The translations under genes were made by a program, and so were the position numbers. Positions 1 to 7,438 of a stretch of DNA of 49,722 nt are shown piece by piece. The stretch spans positions 1 through 49,722 of the forward strand of contig JAIOQI010000063.1 in NCBI GenBank assembly GCA_021413445.1, read 5' to 3'. The notes beneath the pieces were generated by a model that saw nothing but the letters and a program-made list of their open reading frames with translations, made no database searches and was not told the DNA's origin. Position 1 is the stretch's first letter, and each line of letters begins with the position of its first letter. The stretch comes from Alphaproteobacteria bacterium. GTDB lineage: Bacteria > Pseudomonadota > Alphaproteobacteria > Micavibrionales > UBA2020.

Positions 1-37
1 GGACCAGCGGATCGATTATTTCTATGTCCTTGCTCAT
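1..37 (-). CDS. 5' end of an unidentified gene (partial)
   Basis: The reverse strand has an ATG at 37 followed by an open frame reading MSKDIEIIDPLV that leaves the window. A good ribosome binding site (GAGGAG) lies just upstream, between the stop of the His-rich protein gene at 53 and this start, so the two genes appear to be consecutive members of one operon 15 bases apart. Only 12 codons are visible, so no function can be assigned. Confidence 0.55.
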   Translation of the reverse strand, partial: MSKDIEIIDPLV

Positions 38-52
38 GTCACGCTCCTCATA

Positions 53-1147
53 TTACATCCCCGGTTTAGGTTGAGATTTTTTAGTCTGCGGGGCTTTGGT
101 GACTTTATTCTCTTTTTCGGCGGCGGTCTTGATATCGGCGCCCGTCACCACATAAGTGCTCGCAGAAGATGTGGCTTTCGGCACGGCGGAGACGGCGACT
201 TCGGTCTGCGCCTTCACGAACTTGCTCTCCGACGGTGTCTGCTTGTTGCCCGCCATACCCGCCGCGCTGGCAATCACCGCTGCGCCGACAGCGATATTCT
301 TGAGGTCGCCTATGAAAGAGGAGTGCTTCCCGTGATGATGGCCACCATGTCCATGGTCATGCTTCTTTTCCCATTTTACTTCACCCCTCGCGATTTTTGC
401 GATATTCCGCATATTCTTGAGAAAATGTTTTGCCGAGGCTTTCATCTCCCCCATTTTCTTCTCAATGACTTCCGATTTCGCCTCAAGCTCTTGAGTATTG
501 CCGACCGCGGCTTTTGCCGTGCTGACCAGCAAGCCGACGGTGGATTTCGCCGCCTGCGCCACGCCTGTTTCAAGATGGTGGCCGGCGCTCGTGGACAAGA
601 AATACATCGCCGCACACGTCAAAACCGTTGATACCGGCCCCCCTGCGACCACGAGGCCAATTAAAGCGCCCTTCCCTACATAAGCGCCGACGGCCACCGC
701 CCCCTCCAGCGAGGTCCCCTTGATGATGTGATCGGCCATGTGCCCTGTCTTTTTAAAGAACCCCGACACCCCAGTGCCCAATTCTTTGTTCTGCTTGATC
801 GCCTGCAATTCCTTCAGCTTGATGCCCTCGGTGGTCTTTAGGATCGCTTGGACGCCTTTCACGTAATAGGAAACGCCATAGGCAGCGCCTGCCGCCCTTA
901 CGAAAGTACTATCCGTCTTGTTATCCACAAAATTGACGCCCTTAAGCGACACATTCCTTAGAAAGGCGCCGGCAATAAGCGCCTTTTTATGGAGTTTATG
1001 CTGATCAGATTTAAGTTCCTGCTTCAGCTGCTTAAAACTATCGATCACAAACGCGTTGGTCTTGTTTATGTCGACTTGCGCTTGATTGTCTGTTTGCTTT
1101 ATGGGGCCCATAATCAGCCTGTCACCAAAAAATTTCCCTACCCTCAT
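53..1147 (-). CDS. hypothetical protein with hydrophobic segments and a His-rich stretch
   Basis: A 364-residue protein that I do not recognise. The N-terminal 130 residues are Lys-rich and mostly polar. Residues about 150-190 contain two hydrophobic stretches around GALIGLVVAGGPVSTVLTCAAMYFL that could be membrane segments. A His/Gly-rich cluster (KKHDHGHGGHHHGKHSS) lies near residue 270, just before a third hydrophobic, Ala-rich stretch (IAVGAAVIASAAGMAG). The C-terminal tail is Ser/Thr/Lys-rich and likely disordered. The His cluster suggests metal binding, but this is inference only. The ATG at 1147 has no clear ribosome binding site; an ATG at 1111 with AGG upstream is the alternative. 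The gene is followed 15 bases later by the partial gene at the window edge, and 163 AT-rich bases separate it from divergent rpmE. Confidence 0.7.
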   Translation of the reverse strand: MRVGKFFGDRLIMGPIKQTDNQAQVDINKTNAFVIDSFKQLKQELKSDQHKLHKKALIAGAFLRNVSLKGVNFVDNKTDSTFVRAAGAAYGVSYYVKGVQAILKTTEGIKLKELQAIKQNKELGTGVSGFFKKTGHMADHIIKGTSLEGAVAVGAYVGKGALIGLVVAGGPVSTVLTCAAMYFLSTSAGHHLETGVAQAAKSTVGLLVSTAKAAVGNTQELEAKSEVIEKKMGEMKASAKHFLKNMRNIAKIARGEVKWEKKHDHGHGGHHHGKHSSFIGDLKNIAVGAAVIASAAGMAGNKQTPSESKFVKAQTEVAVSAVPKATSSASTYVVTGADIKTAAEKENKVTKAPQTKKSQPKPGM

Positions 1148-1316
1148 TTTATTGCAAAATACATAATAATATATTAACGTAACGGGGTAATATTGAAATT
1201 ATCCTTAAAAAACAATATGTTACAAAAATTTAACGTTTTGCGAAAACATAACACTTGCATATTTGGCGCAATAAGGATAAAAACCTCATTCGAATAAGCA
1301 TTTAAGGAGATTGGCC

Positions 1317-1580
1317 ATGAAAGAGAACATTCACCCGGACTACCACGAAATCAAAATCGTGCACACCGACGGCACCGAACATGTGACCCGCAGCTGCTGG
1401 GGCAAACCGGGCGACGTCATGCGCCTGGACATCGACCCCCTCAACCATCCAGCCTGGATCGGCGGCAACGCGCAGATCCTTGAAAAGGGCCGCCTGACGA
1501 AGTTCGGCAACAAATACGCCGGCCTCGGCGTCGCCAGCACCGACAAGCTGGAAACCATCAAAAAGCCGTCCGGCAAATAA
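1317..1580 (+). CDS. rpmE: 50S ribosomal protein L31
   Basis: The protein (87 residues) begins [14 protein letters not shown] and contains [17 protein letters not shown] and [15 protein letters not shown], the signature blocks of alphaproteobacterial L31. It lacks the CxxC pairs of the zinc-binding form (one Cys only), so it is the zinc-free type. L31 sits on the large subunit at the bridge to the small subunit. I chose the ATG at 1317 because AAGGAG at 1304-1309 is well spaced; a TTG at 1311 is in frame but too close to that site. The C-terminal tail is longer than in E. coli L31 and ends in KPSGK. The gene is monocistronic, facing rplT across a shared terminator. Confidence 0.95.
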   Translation: MKENIHPDYHEIKIVHTDGTEHVTRSCWGKPGDVMRLDIDPLNHPAWIGGNAQILEKGRLTKFGNKYAGLGVASTDKLETIKKPSGK

Positions 1581-1603
1581 TATTTTGCTTCCCTGTAAGC
1601 AAT

Positions 1604-1634
1604 AAAAAAAGGGCCCCTTCACGGGGCCCTTTTT
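1604..1634. terminator. bidirectional rho-independent terminator between rpmE and rplT
   Basis: A perfect 7-bp GC stem (GGGCCCC at 1611-1617 pairing with GGGGCCC at 1623-1629, loop TTCAC) is flanked by A7 on the left and T5 on the right. It can therefore end transcription of rpmE on the plus strand and of rpmI-rplT on the minus strand. Confidence 0.9.
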
Positions 1635-1652
1635 CTTTGTGCCCTTTAAAGC

Positions 1653-2021
1653 TTAGGCAGCTTTTTTGCTGAGTGCAGCCTTGGCTTGTTCGGCGATCTT
1701 TCCGAAGGCCGCGGCATCTTTCACCGCGATATCGGCCAGAACCTTGCGATCCAGGGTGATGCCGGCGATTTTCAGGCCGCCAATCATTTTGGAATAAGTC
1801 AGGCCATGCAGGCGCGCCGCAGCGTTAATGCGCTGAATCCACAAGCCGCGGAAATCGCGCTTCTTGTTGCGACGGTCGCGATAGGCATAGCGCAGGGCTT
1901 TTTCAAGACGCTGCAAGGCGATACGGAAGCAGTTGTTGCTGCGGCCCATATAGCCTTTGGCGAGTTTCAGTACTTTTTTGTGACGGTTGATAGAGGCCGT
2001 ACCACCTTTTACGCGTGCCAT
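1653..2021 (-). CDS. rplT: 50S ribosomal protein L20
   Basis: The 122-residue product has the L20 blocks [52 protein letters not shown] and [25 protein letters not shown]20 is an early-assembly 23S rRNA binding protein and in several bacteria represses its own operon. The start at 2021 lies one base after the rpmI stop, and AAGGAGG of its ribosome binding site sits inside the rpmI 3' end, so the two are translationally coupled. The transcript runs into the terminator at 1604-1634. The pheS and pheT genes, often found downstream of rplT, are not here. Confidence 0.97.
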   Translation of the reverse strand: MARVKGGTASINRHKKVLKLAKGYMGRSNNCFRIALQRLEKALRYAYRDRRNKKRDFRGLWIQRINAAARLHGLTYSKMIGGLKIAGITLDRKVLADIAVKDAAAFGKIAEQAKAALSKKAA

Positions 2022-2022
2022 G

Positions 2023-2286
2023 TTATGCGGCCTCCTTCTTTGCTATAGCCAGTCTTTGCCGGCTGCGGTTGTTGCGCCGCTTCTTCTGCTGATAAGGCAG
2101 GAAATTATCGAGAATGGTCTTGGCGTTCATATCCAGCAGGATCAGGGTCGAACGGCCTTCGGTTTTCATTCTTTTGGATTTGCTGGTCAGGCGGTGGCGT
2201 TTTGCGGCAGCTCTCGACTGCACTTTGCCGGTGCGCGTGACACTGAAGCGCTTCTTGGCGCCCGAGTGGGTCTTCATTTTTGGCAT
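2023..2286 (-). CDS. rpmI: 50S ribosomal protein L35 with C-terminal extension
   Basis: The first 66 residues ([24 protein letters not shown] to LDNFLPYQQ) match the full length of ordinary L35. A basic 21-residue tail, [20 protein letters not shown] in its main part, follows, giving 87 residues in total. The tail carries the rplT ribosome binding site and brings the stop to within one base of the rplT start, which would favour coupled translation. AAAGGA lies upstream of the ATG at 2286. A promoter and a terminator-like hairpin precede the gene. infC is not upstream, unlike the common infC-rpmI-rplT order. Confidence 0.95.
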   Translation of the reverse strand: MPKMKTHSGAKKRFSVTRTGKVQSRAAAKRHRLTSKSKRMKTEGRSTLILLDMNAKTILDNFLPYQQKKRRNNRSRQRLAIAKKEAA

Positions 2287-2310
2287 TTTGTTTTCCTTTC
2301 AAAGAAGTTT

Positions 2311-2353
2311 AAAAAAACGGCGATCGAGGCAGCCAAATCCGAGCCAGATCGCC
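2311..2353 (-). promoter_or_regulatory. terminator-like hairpin in the rpmI-rplT leader (candidate attenuator)
   Basis: Read on the minus strand, GGCGATC (2353-2347) pairs with GATCGCC (2325-2319), with a further GGC/GCC pair inside the 21-base loop. The stem is followed by G and then seven T (2317-2311). This has the form of an intrinsic terminator, yet it lies between a promoter (2368-2397) and the rpmI start at 2286, with no minus-strand gene upstream that it could terminate. That position suggests transcription attenuation of the ribosomal operon, perhaps by L20. The hairpin is seen in the sequence; the regulatory role is inferred. Confidence 0.55.
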
Positions 2354-2367
2354 TTTTGCGGAGACTG

Positions 2368-2397
2368 TTTATAGAGGAGTTATTCACAGAGAGTCAA
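2368..2397 (-). promoter_or_regulatory. candidate sigma-70 promoter of rpmI-rplT
   Basis: On the minus strand TTGACT (2397-2392) and TATAAA (2373-2368) are separated by 18 bases. Both boxes are close to consensus. A start near 2361 would give a leader of about 75 bases that contains the terminator-like hairpin. Confidence 0.6.
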
Positions 2398-2565
2398 GAA
2401 AAACAGTTTCTTTAATCAAGGTTATCCCGTCGATTAATGTTGATATTTAACATAATTACAGCTATTTTACCTGTCCAGCCCTTTATCCCCTTGACTTTTC
2501 ATAGCGCCGGGACTCTAATGTGCGGCAGAGCTGTTAAAACAATGAAGATTCAGGGAGACACCGCA

Positions 2566-2964
2566 ATGCTCAAGAAAATTTTAGCCTTTCTCGGCCTCGG
2601 CAATGGCATTTACAACGTTGCAATAGACCCGCGCCGGAAATACGTCCGCCATCCCGGCTTCCGCGCCGAAGTGATCGTCGGCAACCGCGTCTATGGCGTC
2701 CGCGACTGGAGCCTGGGCGGCGTCGCCTTTGAGACTGGCGCCGATGCGCGTATCCAGGCCGGCGACAAGGTGCAAGTGACCATGAAGTTCCACCTGCCGA
2801 CGAATGACACCATTACCATCGAACAGCAGGCACGCATCGTCCGCGCGGCCAAGCGCGGAGTGGCTGCTGCATTCGCGCCACTGCCCCCAAACACCCGCCG
2901 CCAGTTCGAGCGCGTGCTGGACAGCCTGCACGCCCAAAGCTTCCTTGAATCGCAGGTTGCTTAA
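2566..2964 (+). CDS. PilZ-domain protein
   Basis: A 132-residue protein. The PilZ signature is visible as an Arg-rich N-terminal switch (PRRKYVRHPGF, about residues 24-33) followed by RDWSLGGVAFETG, which fits the D/NxSxxG motif. Together these bind cyclic di-GMP in known PilZ domains. A single PilZ domain with no effector domain suggests an adaptor that acts on motility, adhesion or polysaccharide proteins through a partner. The frame is open from 2437, but the ATG at 2566 has AGGGAG eight bases upstream and gives a normal N-terminus (MLKKILAFLGL), so I use it. The next gene, a small membrane protein, starts 55 bases downstream. Confidence 0.85.
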   Translation: MLKKILAFLGLGNGIYNVAIDPRRKYVRHPGFRAEVIVGNRVYGVRDWSLGGVAFETGADARIQAGDKVQVTMKFHLPTNDTITIEQQARIVRAAKRGVAAAFAPLPPNTRRQFERVLDSLHAQSFLESQVA

Positions 2965-3018
2965 AAGGCTGAAAAAAGCTATAAAAAATCAGGAATAACT
3001 TTTTAAGGGTGAACCCCT

Positions 3019-3333
3019 ATGGGTGCTGTCATCGTTGTCTTGGCCGTCATCGGCCTGCTGGTACTGCTGGTTTACCTGAAGTTTCCGCCCCCCTTTGCCA
3101 ATGCAAAAACCATCGGCGTCTATGACAAAATGGTGTTGGGCGTCTGCGGGGTTCTCTGCCTGCTCTGGTTCCTGAATGCCCGCGCCACCTGGATGGGCAC
3201 CGATGACGACAAATGGTGGATACCCCTCGGTATTCTGGGCGCCCTGGCCATCGAAATCGGCTTTCTGGGCATCTGCTTCCTGATGCGCAACTTCTGGATT
3301 TTCAAGCCGCCCCGCCGCCCCGGCGGCCTCTGA
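3019..3333 (+). CDS. small membrane protein, unknown function
   Basis: A 104-residue protein with three predicted membrane helices: residues 2-20 (GAVIVVLAVIGLLVLLVYL), about 38-53 (MVLGVCGVLCLLWFLN) and about 66-88 (WWIPLGILGALAIEIGFLGICFL). It ends in a basic Pro-rich tail, FKPPRRPGGL. I see no known family motif. It sits just downstream of the PilZ gene in the same direction and may be co-transcribed, so a role in c-di-GMP-dependent envelope behaviour is possible but unproven. Confidence 0.75.
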   Translation: MGAVIVVLAVIGLLVLLVYLKFPPPFANAKTIGVYDKMVLGVCGVLCLLWFLNARATWMGTDDDKWWIPLGILGALAIEIGFLGICFLMRNFWIFKPPRRPGGL

Positions 3334-3374
3334 TTTTAAGGGATGGCACCCCTGCTGATATTTTCCAAATAACA

Positions 3375-3402
3375 TTGACATATACCACGCCGGTGCTAGG
3401 AT
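3375..3402 (+). promoter_or_regulatory. candidate sigma-70 promoter of the small coiled-coil pair
   Basis: A perfect TTGACA (3375-3380) is followed after 16 bases by TAGGAT (3397-3402). It lies 28 bases upstream of the ATG at 3430 and would drive both small genes. Confidence 0.6.
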
Positions 3403-3429
3403 AGCCTCAATATTTTGAGGAGAAAATCC

Positions 3430-3627
3430 ATGAGTTACGATTACGAAACTTATAACGAGGTCAGAAAATCCCGCCGACTTCAAGAAGAGATGCTGGAGCA
3501 GCAAAAAAAATTGATTGAAGCTTTCAACGCTGTTGCCACAGAACTCCGCCTATTGCGCGAAGAACTGGCTCCCAAGAAACTGGACAAGCCTGCCGGGCAA
3601 TCTCCGCTGAAGAAATCAGGGGAATAA
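3430..3627 (+). CDS. small coiled-coil protein, first of a paralogous pair
   Basis: A 65-residue charged protein, MSYDYETYNEVRKSRRLQ onward, that is almost entirely helix-forming with heptad-like Leu/Ala spacing up to residue 45. It ends in EELAPKKLDKPAGQSPLKK. The next gene product has the same architecture: an MSxDY-type N-terminus, a helical core and a nearly identical EELAPKKLDKPANQFPLK tail, so the two are diverged duplicates. GAGGAG immediately upstream fixes the ATG at 3430; an in-frame TTG at 3415 precedes the site and is rejected. Function unknown; an oligomeric cytoplasmic protein is likely. Confidence 0.7.
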   Translation: MSYDYETYNEVRKSRRLQEEMLEQQKKLIEAFNAVATELRLLREELAPKKLDKPAGQSPLKKSGE

Positions 3628-3630
3628 TTG

Positions 3631-3870
3631 ATGAGCGATTACGATTACACCGCCAGAAGATACGCCCGGAATGCCGAAAGCCGGGCCAACGACGCCGTCA
3701 ATTATGCCGAACGGCTGGAAAGGCAACTTCGGGATCTGATGAGTCAGTTTAACTCTGCCGTATCGCGGATCAAGGAACTGGAACAGGAAGTGGCCAAACT
3801 GAAAGAAGAACTGGCCCCCAAGAAGCTGGACAAGCCCGCCAATCAGTTTCCGCTTAAAAACAAGGACTAA
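3631..3870 (+). CDS. small coiled-coil protein, second of a paralogous pair
   Basis: A 79-residue protein starting MSDYDYTARRYARNAESRAND. Residues about 25-60 form a strong coiled-coil prediction (LERQLRDLMSQFNSAV, IKELEQEVAKLKEEL). The tail EELAPKKLDKPANQFPLKN matches that of its neighbour. The ATG is three bases after the first gene's stop, so they form an operon; a TTG at 3628 is in frame but adjacent to the ATG. The 3' end overlaps the convergent protease gene by four bases. The conserved tail is the most constrained part and may be a docking segment. Confidence 0.7.
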   Translation: MSDYDYTARRYARNAESRANDAVNYAERLERQLRDLMSQFNSAVSRIKELEQEVAKLKEELAPKKLDKPANQFPLKNKD

Positions 3871-5078
3871 CGCGCCGTCCGGCTTTTTTCCACAGGCTTG
3901 TTATGATCGATCTTCATGGTGATGGCCAGATAGTTGGCCAGGTCCCGGAACATGATGAGCCCCATAAAATGGCCATTCTCCGCCACCAGCAGATGTTCCC
4001 GGTTATGCCGCTGCATCATTTCCAGCGCATCCGCCGCGCTCATATCCGGGGGGACGACAGTTGTCGGCGTCAGCGGCTCCATCACGCTGGCGACATGCAG
4101 CCATTGCCATTTATGGCGGTCCAGCGACAGCACGGATTTCAGGTTCACCACCCCCACCAGCACGTCGCGGTCGATCACCGGAAAGCTTTTCTGGTAGTGT
4201 TTGCTGATATAAAGATCCACCAGGTCCGTGATCGTCAGGTCCGGCGACACCGATACGACATGATTATTCATGAAGCGCGACACTTTTTCCATGCCCAGCA
4301 GCGAGCGTGACTCCATCTGGCGCACGGCATAGGAGCCCGAGCTATAGACAAAAAGCCCCAGCAGGCCAAGCCAGATGCCGGAAACAAGGTCGTCATGGAT
4401 AACGATACTGTAGCAGGAAAAGGCGATCAGTCCGTAGGCGAAAACCGCGCCGCATTCCGAGGCGATGCGGGTGGCCGCCACCAGGTTGTTCTTGCGGTGC
4501 CAGATGATGGCGCGCAGGGCGCGGCCTCCATCCAGCGGAAAGGCCGGGACCATATTGAACGCGGCGATCAGCATATTGAGGTTGCCGAGGTAATCCAGCA
4601 CATGCGAGACGGCGCCATCACCCACGTATCCGGCATAGAGATCGGCCATCGCCCAGAAAAAAAGCCCCACCAGCGCGCTCATGATCGGCCCCGCAACGGC
4701 CATAAAAAACTCACCCTTGGGATGGCTGGGCTCGCCCCTCATCTCGGCGACGCCGCCAAAAATGAACAAGGTGATATTGGCAATCGGCATGTGATAATAT
4801 TCGGCAATCACGGCATGCGCCACTTCATGCGCGATAATGGAGAAAATCACGCCGGCCACCGTCGCCACCCCCATCGCCTGATACAAATCCATGGACTGCC
4901 CGGGATAAAAATGGGGATAGACATTATTGGACATCGTCCAGCTGATGAGCACGGCCAGAAAAAACCAGCTGGCATCCGCCTTCACCTTGAAGCCGAAAAA
5001 ATGAAAAATAGTGACACGCTTCAGAGACACCGAAAAATCCTTGCCTGGAAAAAACCTTTGCTCAGCCCGATATTCCAT
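3867..5078 (-). CDS. site-2 protease family zinc metalloprotease with two CBS domains
   Basis: An integral membrane intramembrane protease of the M50 family, about 403 residues. The catalytic HEVAH (residues 84-88) lies in a membrane helix, and the second zinc site is the LDG motif in NMVPAFPLDGGRALRA. After the membrane core, two CBS domains follow (VVSVSPDLTITDLVDLYI... and SVMEPLTPTTVVPPDMSAADALEMM... ending GLIMFRDL), which in this subfamily bind adenine nucleotides and gate activity. The open frame extends to 5258, but the family N-terminus (FGFKVKADASWFFLAVLI) begins soon after the ATG at 5078, and the earlier stretch would overlap the divergent lipoprotein gene. The ribosome binding site at 5078 is weak, so the start is uncertain. 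The substrate is unknown. Confidence 0.88.
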   Translation of the reverse strand: MEYRAEQRFFPGKDFSVSLKRVTIFHFFGFKVKADASWFFLAVLISWTMSNNVYPHFYPGQSMDLYQAMGVATVAGVIFSIIAHEVAHAVIAEYYHMPIANITLFIFGGVAEMRGEPSHPKGEFFMAVAGPIMSALVGLFFWAMADLYAGYVGDGAVSHVLDYLGNLNMLIAAFNMVPAFPLDGGRALRAIIWHRKNNLVAATRIASECGAVFAYGLIAFSCYSIVIHDDLVSGIWLGLLGLFVYSSGSYAVRQMESRSLLGMEKVSRFMNNHVVSVSPDLTITDLVDLYISKHYQKSFPVIDRDVLVGVVNLKSVLSLDRHKWQWLHVASVMEPLTPTTVVPPDMSAADALEMMQRHNREHLLVAENGHFMGLIMFRDLANYLAITMKIDHNKPVEKSRTAR

Positions 5079-5112
5079 TATAATAATGAAGAGTGAAAAT
5101 AGTGTAAAAAAT

Positions 5113-5655
5113 ATGCCCTCAAAAACACAAAAACTGCTGATAACCCCTTTTATGCTATCATGCCTGCTGCCGTTGACAGCCTGTTTGCCGGACATGGGCT
5201 TATTTGAGGAAAAATACAAACCGCCCACCGTCGAAGTCTCTTCGATGATTACCCCCACCGCGCCGAATCAGCCCGTCCAGACGCTTTATTGCAGGATCGG
5301 CCACGGCGAAGCCCTGTTCGGGCTACGCTGGTACGCTTTTTCCGAGACTGCCTTCGCCCTCTATCAGGGGAGCTACGTCAATATCGCCCTATCCCGCCTG
5401 GAGGGCCCGGAGAGGATGAATATCCAGGCACTCTTCGACAACAGCGGCCAAAAACTGATTTTCTGTCCCGTGGTGAATGCCCAGCCCGGCCAGCGCATCC
5501 CCTGTTCAAGCCTTTATGCCATGGAAGACGACCTGACCGGCGGCATCAAACGGACCTTCGACATCCCCAATGCGCTGCGCGGCGGCGCCATCACCTGCGC
5601 CTACCAGCAAGCCAACCTCAAACCACTGACAATCCCGACCGACGGAGGAAAATAA
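5113..5655 (+). CDS. putative lipoprotein
   Basis: A 180-residue protein with a type II signal peptide: MPSKTQKLLI..., a hydrophobic core, then the lipobox LTAC with the lipidated Cys at residue 24. The mature part contains TLYCRIGHGEALFGLRWYAFSE and several Cys that could form disulfides. I do not recognise the family. The start at 5113 gives a standard signal peptide; an ATG at 5086 would add nine polar residues. Neither has a strong ribosome binding site. It is directly upstream of argE (two bases between stop and start codon), but functional linkage to arginine metabolism is not obvious. Divergent to the protease gene, 34 bases apart. Confidence 0.7.
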   Translation: MPSKTQKLLITPFMLSCLLPLTACLPDMGLFEEKYKPPTVEVSSMITPTAPNQPVQTLYCRIGHGEALFGLRWYAFSETAFALYQGSYVNIALSRLEGPERMNIQALFDNSGQKLIFCPVVNAQPGQRIPCSSLYAMEDDLTGGIKRTFDIPNALRGGAITCAYQQANLKPLTIPTDGGK

Positions 5656-5657
5656 AC

Positions 5658-6824
5658 ATGCCCAAAACAACCCTTTCCAGCAAGGAGATGCTGGCCCGGC
5701 TGGTCAGCTTCGACACCACCAGCTGCAAATCCAATCTTGAGCTGATCGATTGGGTGAGAAATTACCTGGGCGAATACGGCATCAAGTCCGAGATCATCTA
5801 CGACCCGACGAAGAACAAGGCCAATCTCCACGCGATCGTAGGGCCCGCGGACAAACCGGGCGTCGTGCTCTCCGGCCATACCGATGTGGTGCCGGTCGAG
5901 GGGCAATCCTGGGACAGCGACCCCTTCAAGCTGCGCGAACATGACGGACTGCTCTATGCCCGCGGCACCTGCGACATGAAGGGCTTCATCGCCGTCGTCC
6001 TCGCAAAACTGCCGGAAATGGTCAGCGGCAACCTGTCCACGCCGGTCCACTTCGCGCTGTCGTACGACGAGGAAGTGGGCTGCCTCGGCGCCCACGACAT
6101 CGCAAAACACCTCGACAAGCTGCCGGTGAAGCCGAAGCTGTGCATCGTCGGCGAGCCCACCAGCATGAAATCCATCACCGGGCATAAGGGCATCTGCGCC
6201 CTGAACTGCACCGTGCACGGCAAGGAAGCGCACTCGTCGCTGGCGCCTTATGCCGTGAACGCGGTCGAAAATGCAGCGGAGCTGGTCGCCTACATCAAGT
6301 CCGTCGCCCGTCGCATGGCCCACGAAGGCCCCTTCAACAAGCAGTTCGATCCCCCCTTCACCACCGTCCACACCGGCATCATGAAAGGCGGCACGGCCCT
6401 GAACATCGTGCCCAATATCTGCGAGTTCTCCTTCGAAATCCGCAATATCCCGGAGGTCAACCCCGAGACGCTGATGGAAGAAATCCGCCAGTACGCCTTC
6501 AAGACGCTGGAACCGCGCATGAAAGACATCGACCCCAAAACCGGGTTCGAGTTCAAGCCCTCCTCCAACGTGCCCGCCTTCGACATTTCCAACAACGACC
6601 CGGCGGTGGAGCTGGTGCTGTCGCTCTCCGGCTCCAACATCACGGAAAAGGTCAGTTTCGCCACGGAGGCCGGCATCTTTCAGAAAAGCGGGGTCCCGAC
6701 GGTGGTCTGCGGCCCCGGCAGCATCAATCAGGCGCACAAACCCAACGAATTCGTCGCCATCGACCAGTTGACCAAATGCGAGAACTTCATCGACCGGCTG
6801 CTGGACAGGCTACGCATCGCATGA
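5658..6824 (+). CDS. argE: acetylornithine deacetylase
   Basis: A 388-residue M20-family metallohydrolase that removes acetyl from N-acetylornithine to give ornithine. Metal ligands and catalytic residues are visible: LSGHTDVVPV (His74, Asp76), GTCDMKGF (Asp106, bridging), YDEEVG (catalytic Glu138 and ligand Glu139), GEPTS, and a C-terminal NQAHKPNE His. The dimerisation lid domain lies between (about residues 180-300, with HGKEAHSS). GGAGG at 5644-5648 fixes the ATG at 5658. In alphaproteobacteria ArgE-like enzymes coexist with the ArgJ cycle, so a related N-acyl amino acid could be the real substrate. The 3' end overlaps the ankyrin gene by 15 bases, tail to tail. Confidence 0.88.
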   Translation: MPKTTLSSKEMLARLVSFDTTSCKSNLELIDWVRNYLGEYGIKSEIIYDPTKNKANLHAIVGPADKPGVVLSGHTDVVPVEGQSWDSDPFKLREHDGLLYARGTCDMKGFIAVVLAKLPEMVSGNLSTPVHFALSYDEEVGCLGAHDIAKHLDKLPVKPKLCIVGEPTSMKSITGHKGICALNCTVHGKEAHSSLAPYAVNAVENAAELVAYIKSVARRMAHEGPFNKQFDPPFTTVHTGIMKGGTALNIVPNICEFSFEIRNIPEVNPETLMEEIRQYAFKTLEPRMKDIDPKTGFEFKPSSNVPAFDISNNDPAVELVLSLSGSNITEKVSFATEAGIFQKSGVPTVVCGPGSINQAHKPNEFVAIDQLTKCENFIDRLLDRLRIA

Positions 6825-7274
6825 CGGATTCTTCTTTGCTGACGGTCTGACCTTTTTCTTCTGCCCTTTTTGGGGCGCGGTCATATCGGCCATCTGCTGG
6901 CGCAAATCTTCCACAATCTTCTCCAACTGCACCACGCGGGCCGGCAGGTCTTCCGGCTTGATGAGCGGCGCTTCTTTTTCCGCCTTTTGCAGCAGCACCG
7001 CTATTTCCAGGTGTCCGCGCTTTATGGCGATGTCCAGCGGCGTCTCCTTGTCTTTGTTCTTGAAAAAAGGATTGGCGCCCGCATCGCAAAGAATAGAAAC
7101 GTTATCCTGCAACCCGCAGCTGGCGGCGATATGCAGGGCCGTCCAGCCATCGTCATCGGCCTGATCGATGCCGTCCTTGGATTTGGCCAGCAACCGCAAA
7201 AGCTCTTCCGGAATTTTCAGGGAAGCCGCATGCATCAGTCTGGTCACGCCGCCTGGTTCTCTTTTGTCGCTCAT
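6810..7274 (-). CDS. ankyrin-repeat protein
   Basis: A 154-residue protein with about three ankyrin repeats: GVTRLMHAASLKIPEELLRLLAKS, GWTALHIAASCGLQDNVSILCDAGANP and KETPLDIAIKRGHLEIAVLLQKA, covering residues 8-95. A coiled-coil segment (ARVVQLEKIVEDLRQQMADM) and a Lys-rich tail follow. No signal peptide is present, so it is probably a cytoplasmic protein-binding module. The partner cannot be inferred; its neighbour argE is convergent and overlapping, not operonic. Confidence 0.82.
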   Translation of the reverse strand: MSDKREPGGVTRLMHAASLKIPEELLRLLAKSKDGIDQADDDGWTALHIAASCGLQDNVSILCDAGANPFFKNKDKETPLDIAIKRGHLEIAVLLQKAEKEAPLIKPEDLPARVVQLEKIVEDLRQQMADMTAPQKGQKKKVRPSAKKNPSCDA

Positions 7275-7438
7275 GTCACCTCCTCCTACGGAATCCCGTC
7301 AGCTTATGGTATAAGAAAAAGGTTAAAGATGGTTTAATATGTCAATATCCACAAGGACTTAGGGCTATTGCTTTCTTCCTCTAGACATGACAACATCTTG
7401 AAAAATAGGCTGAAAACTTTTTAAGAGGTAACTAACTG

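Noticed and set aside
1255-1283. TTGCAT plus TAAAAA as an rpmE promoter
   Set aside because: Spacing is 17 but the -10 box is poor in an A-rich region, so the match is not distinctive.
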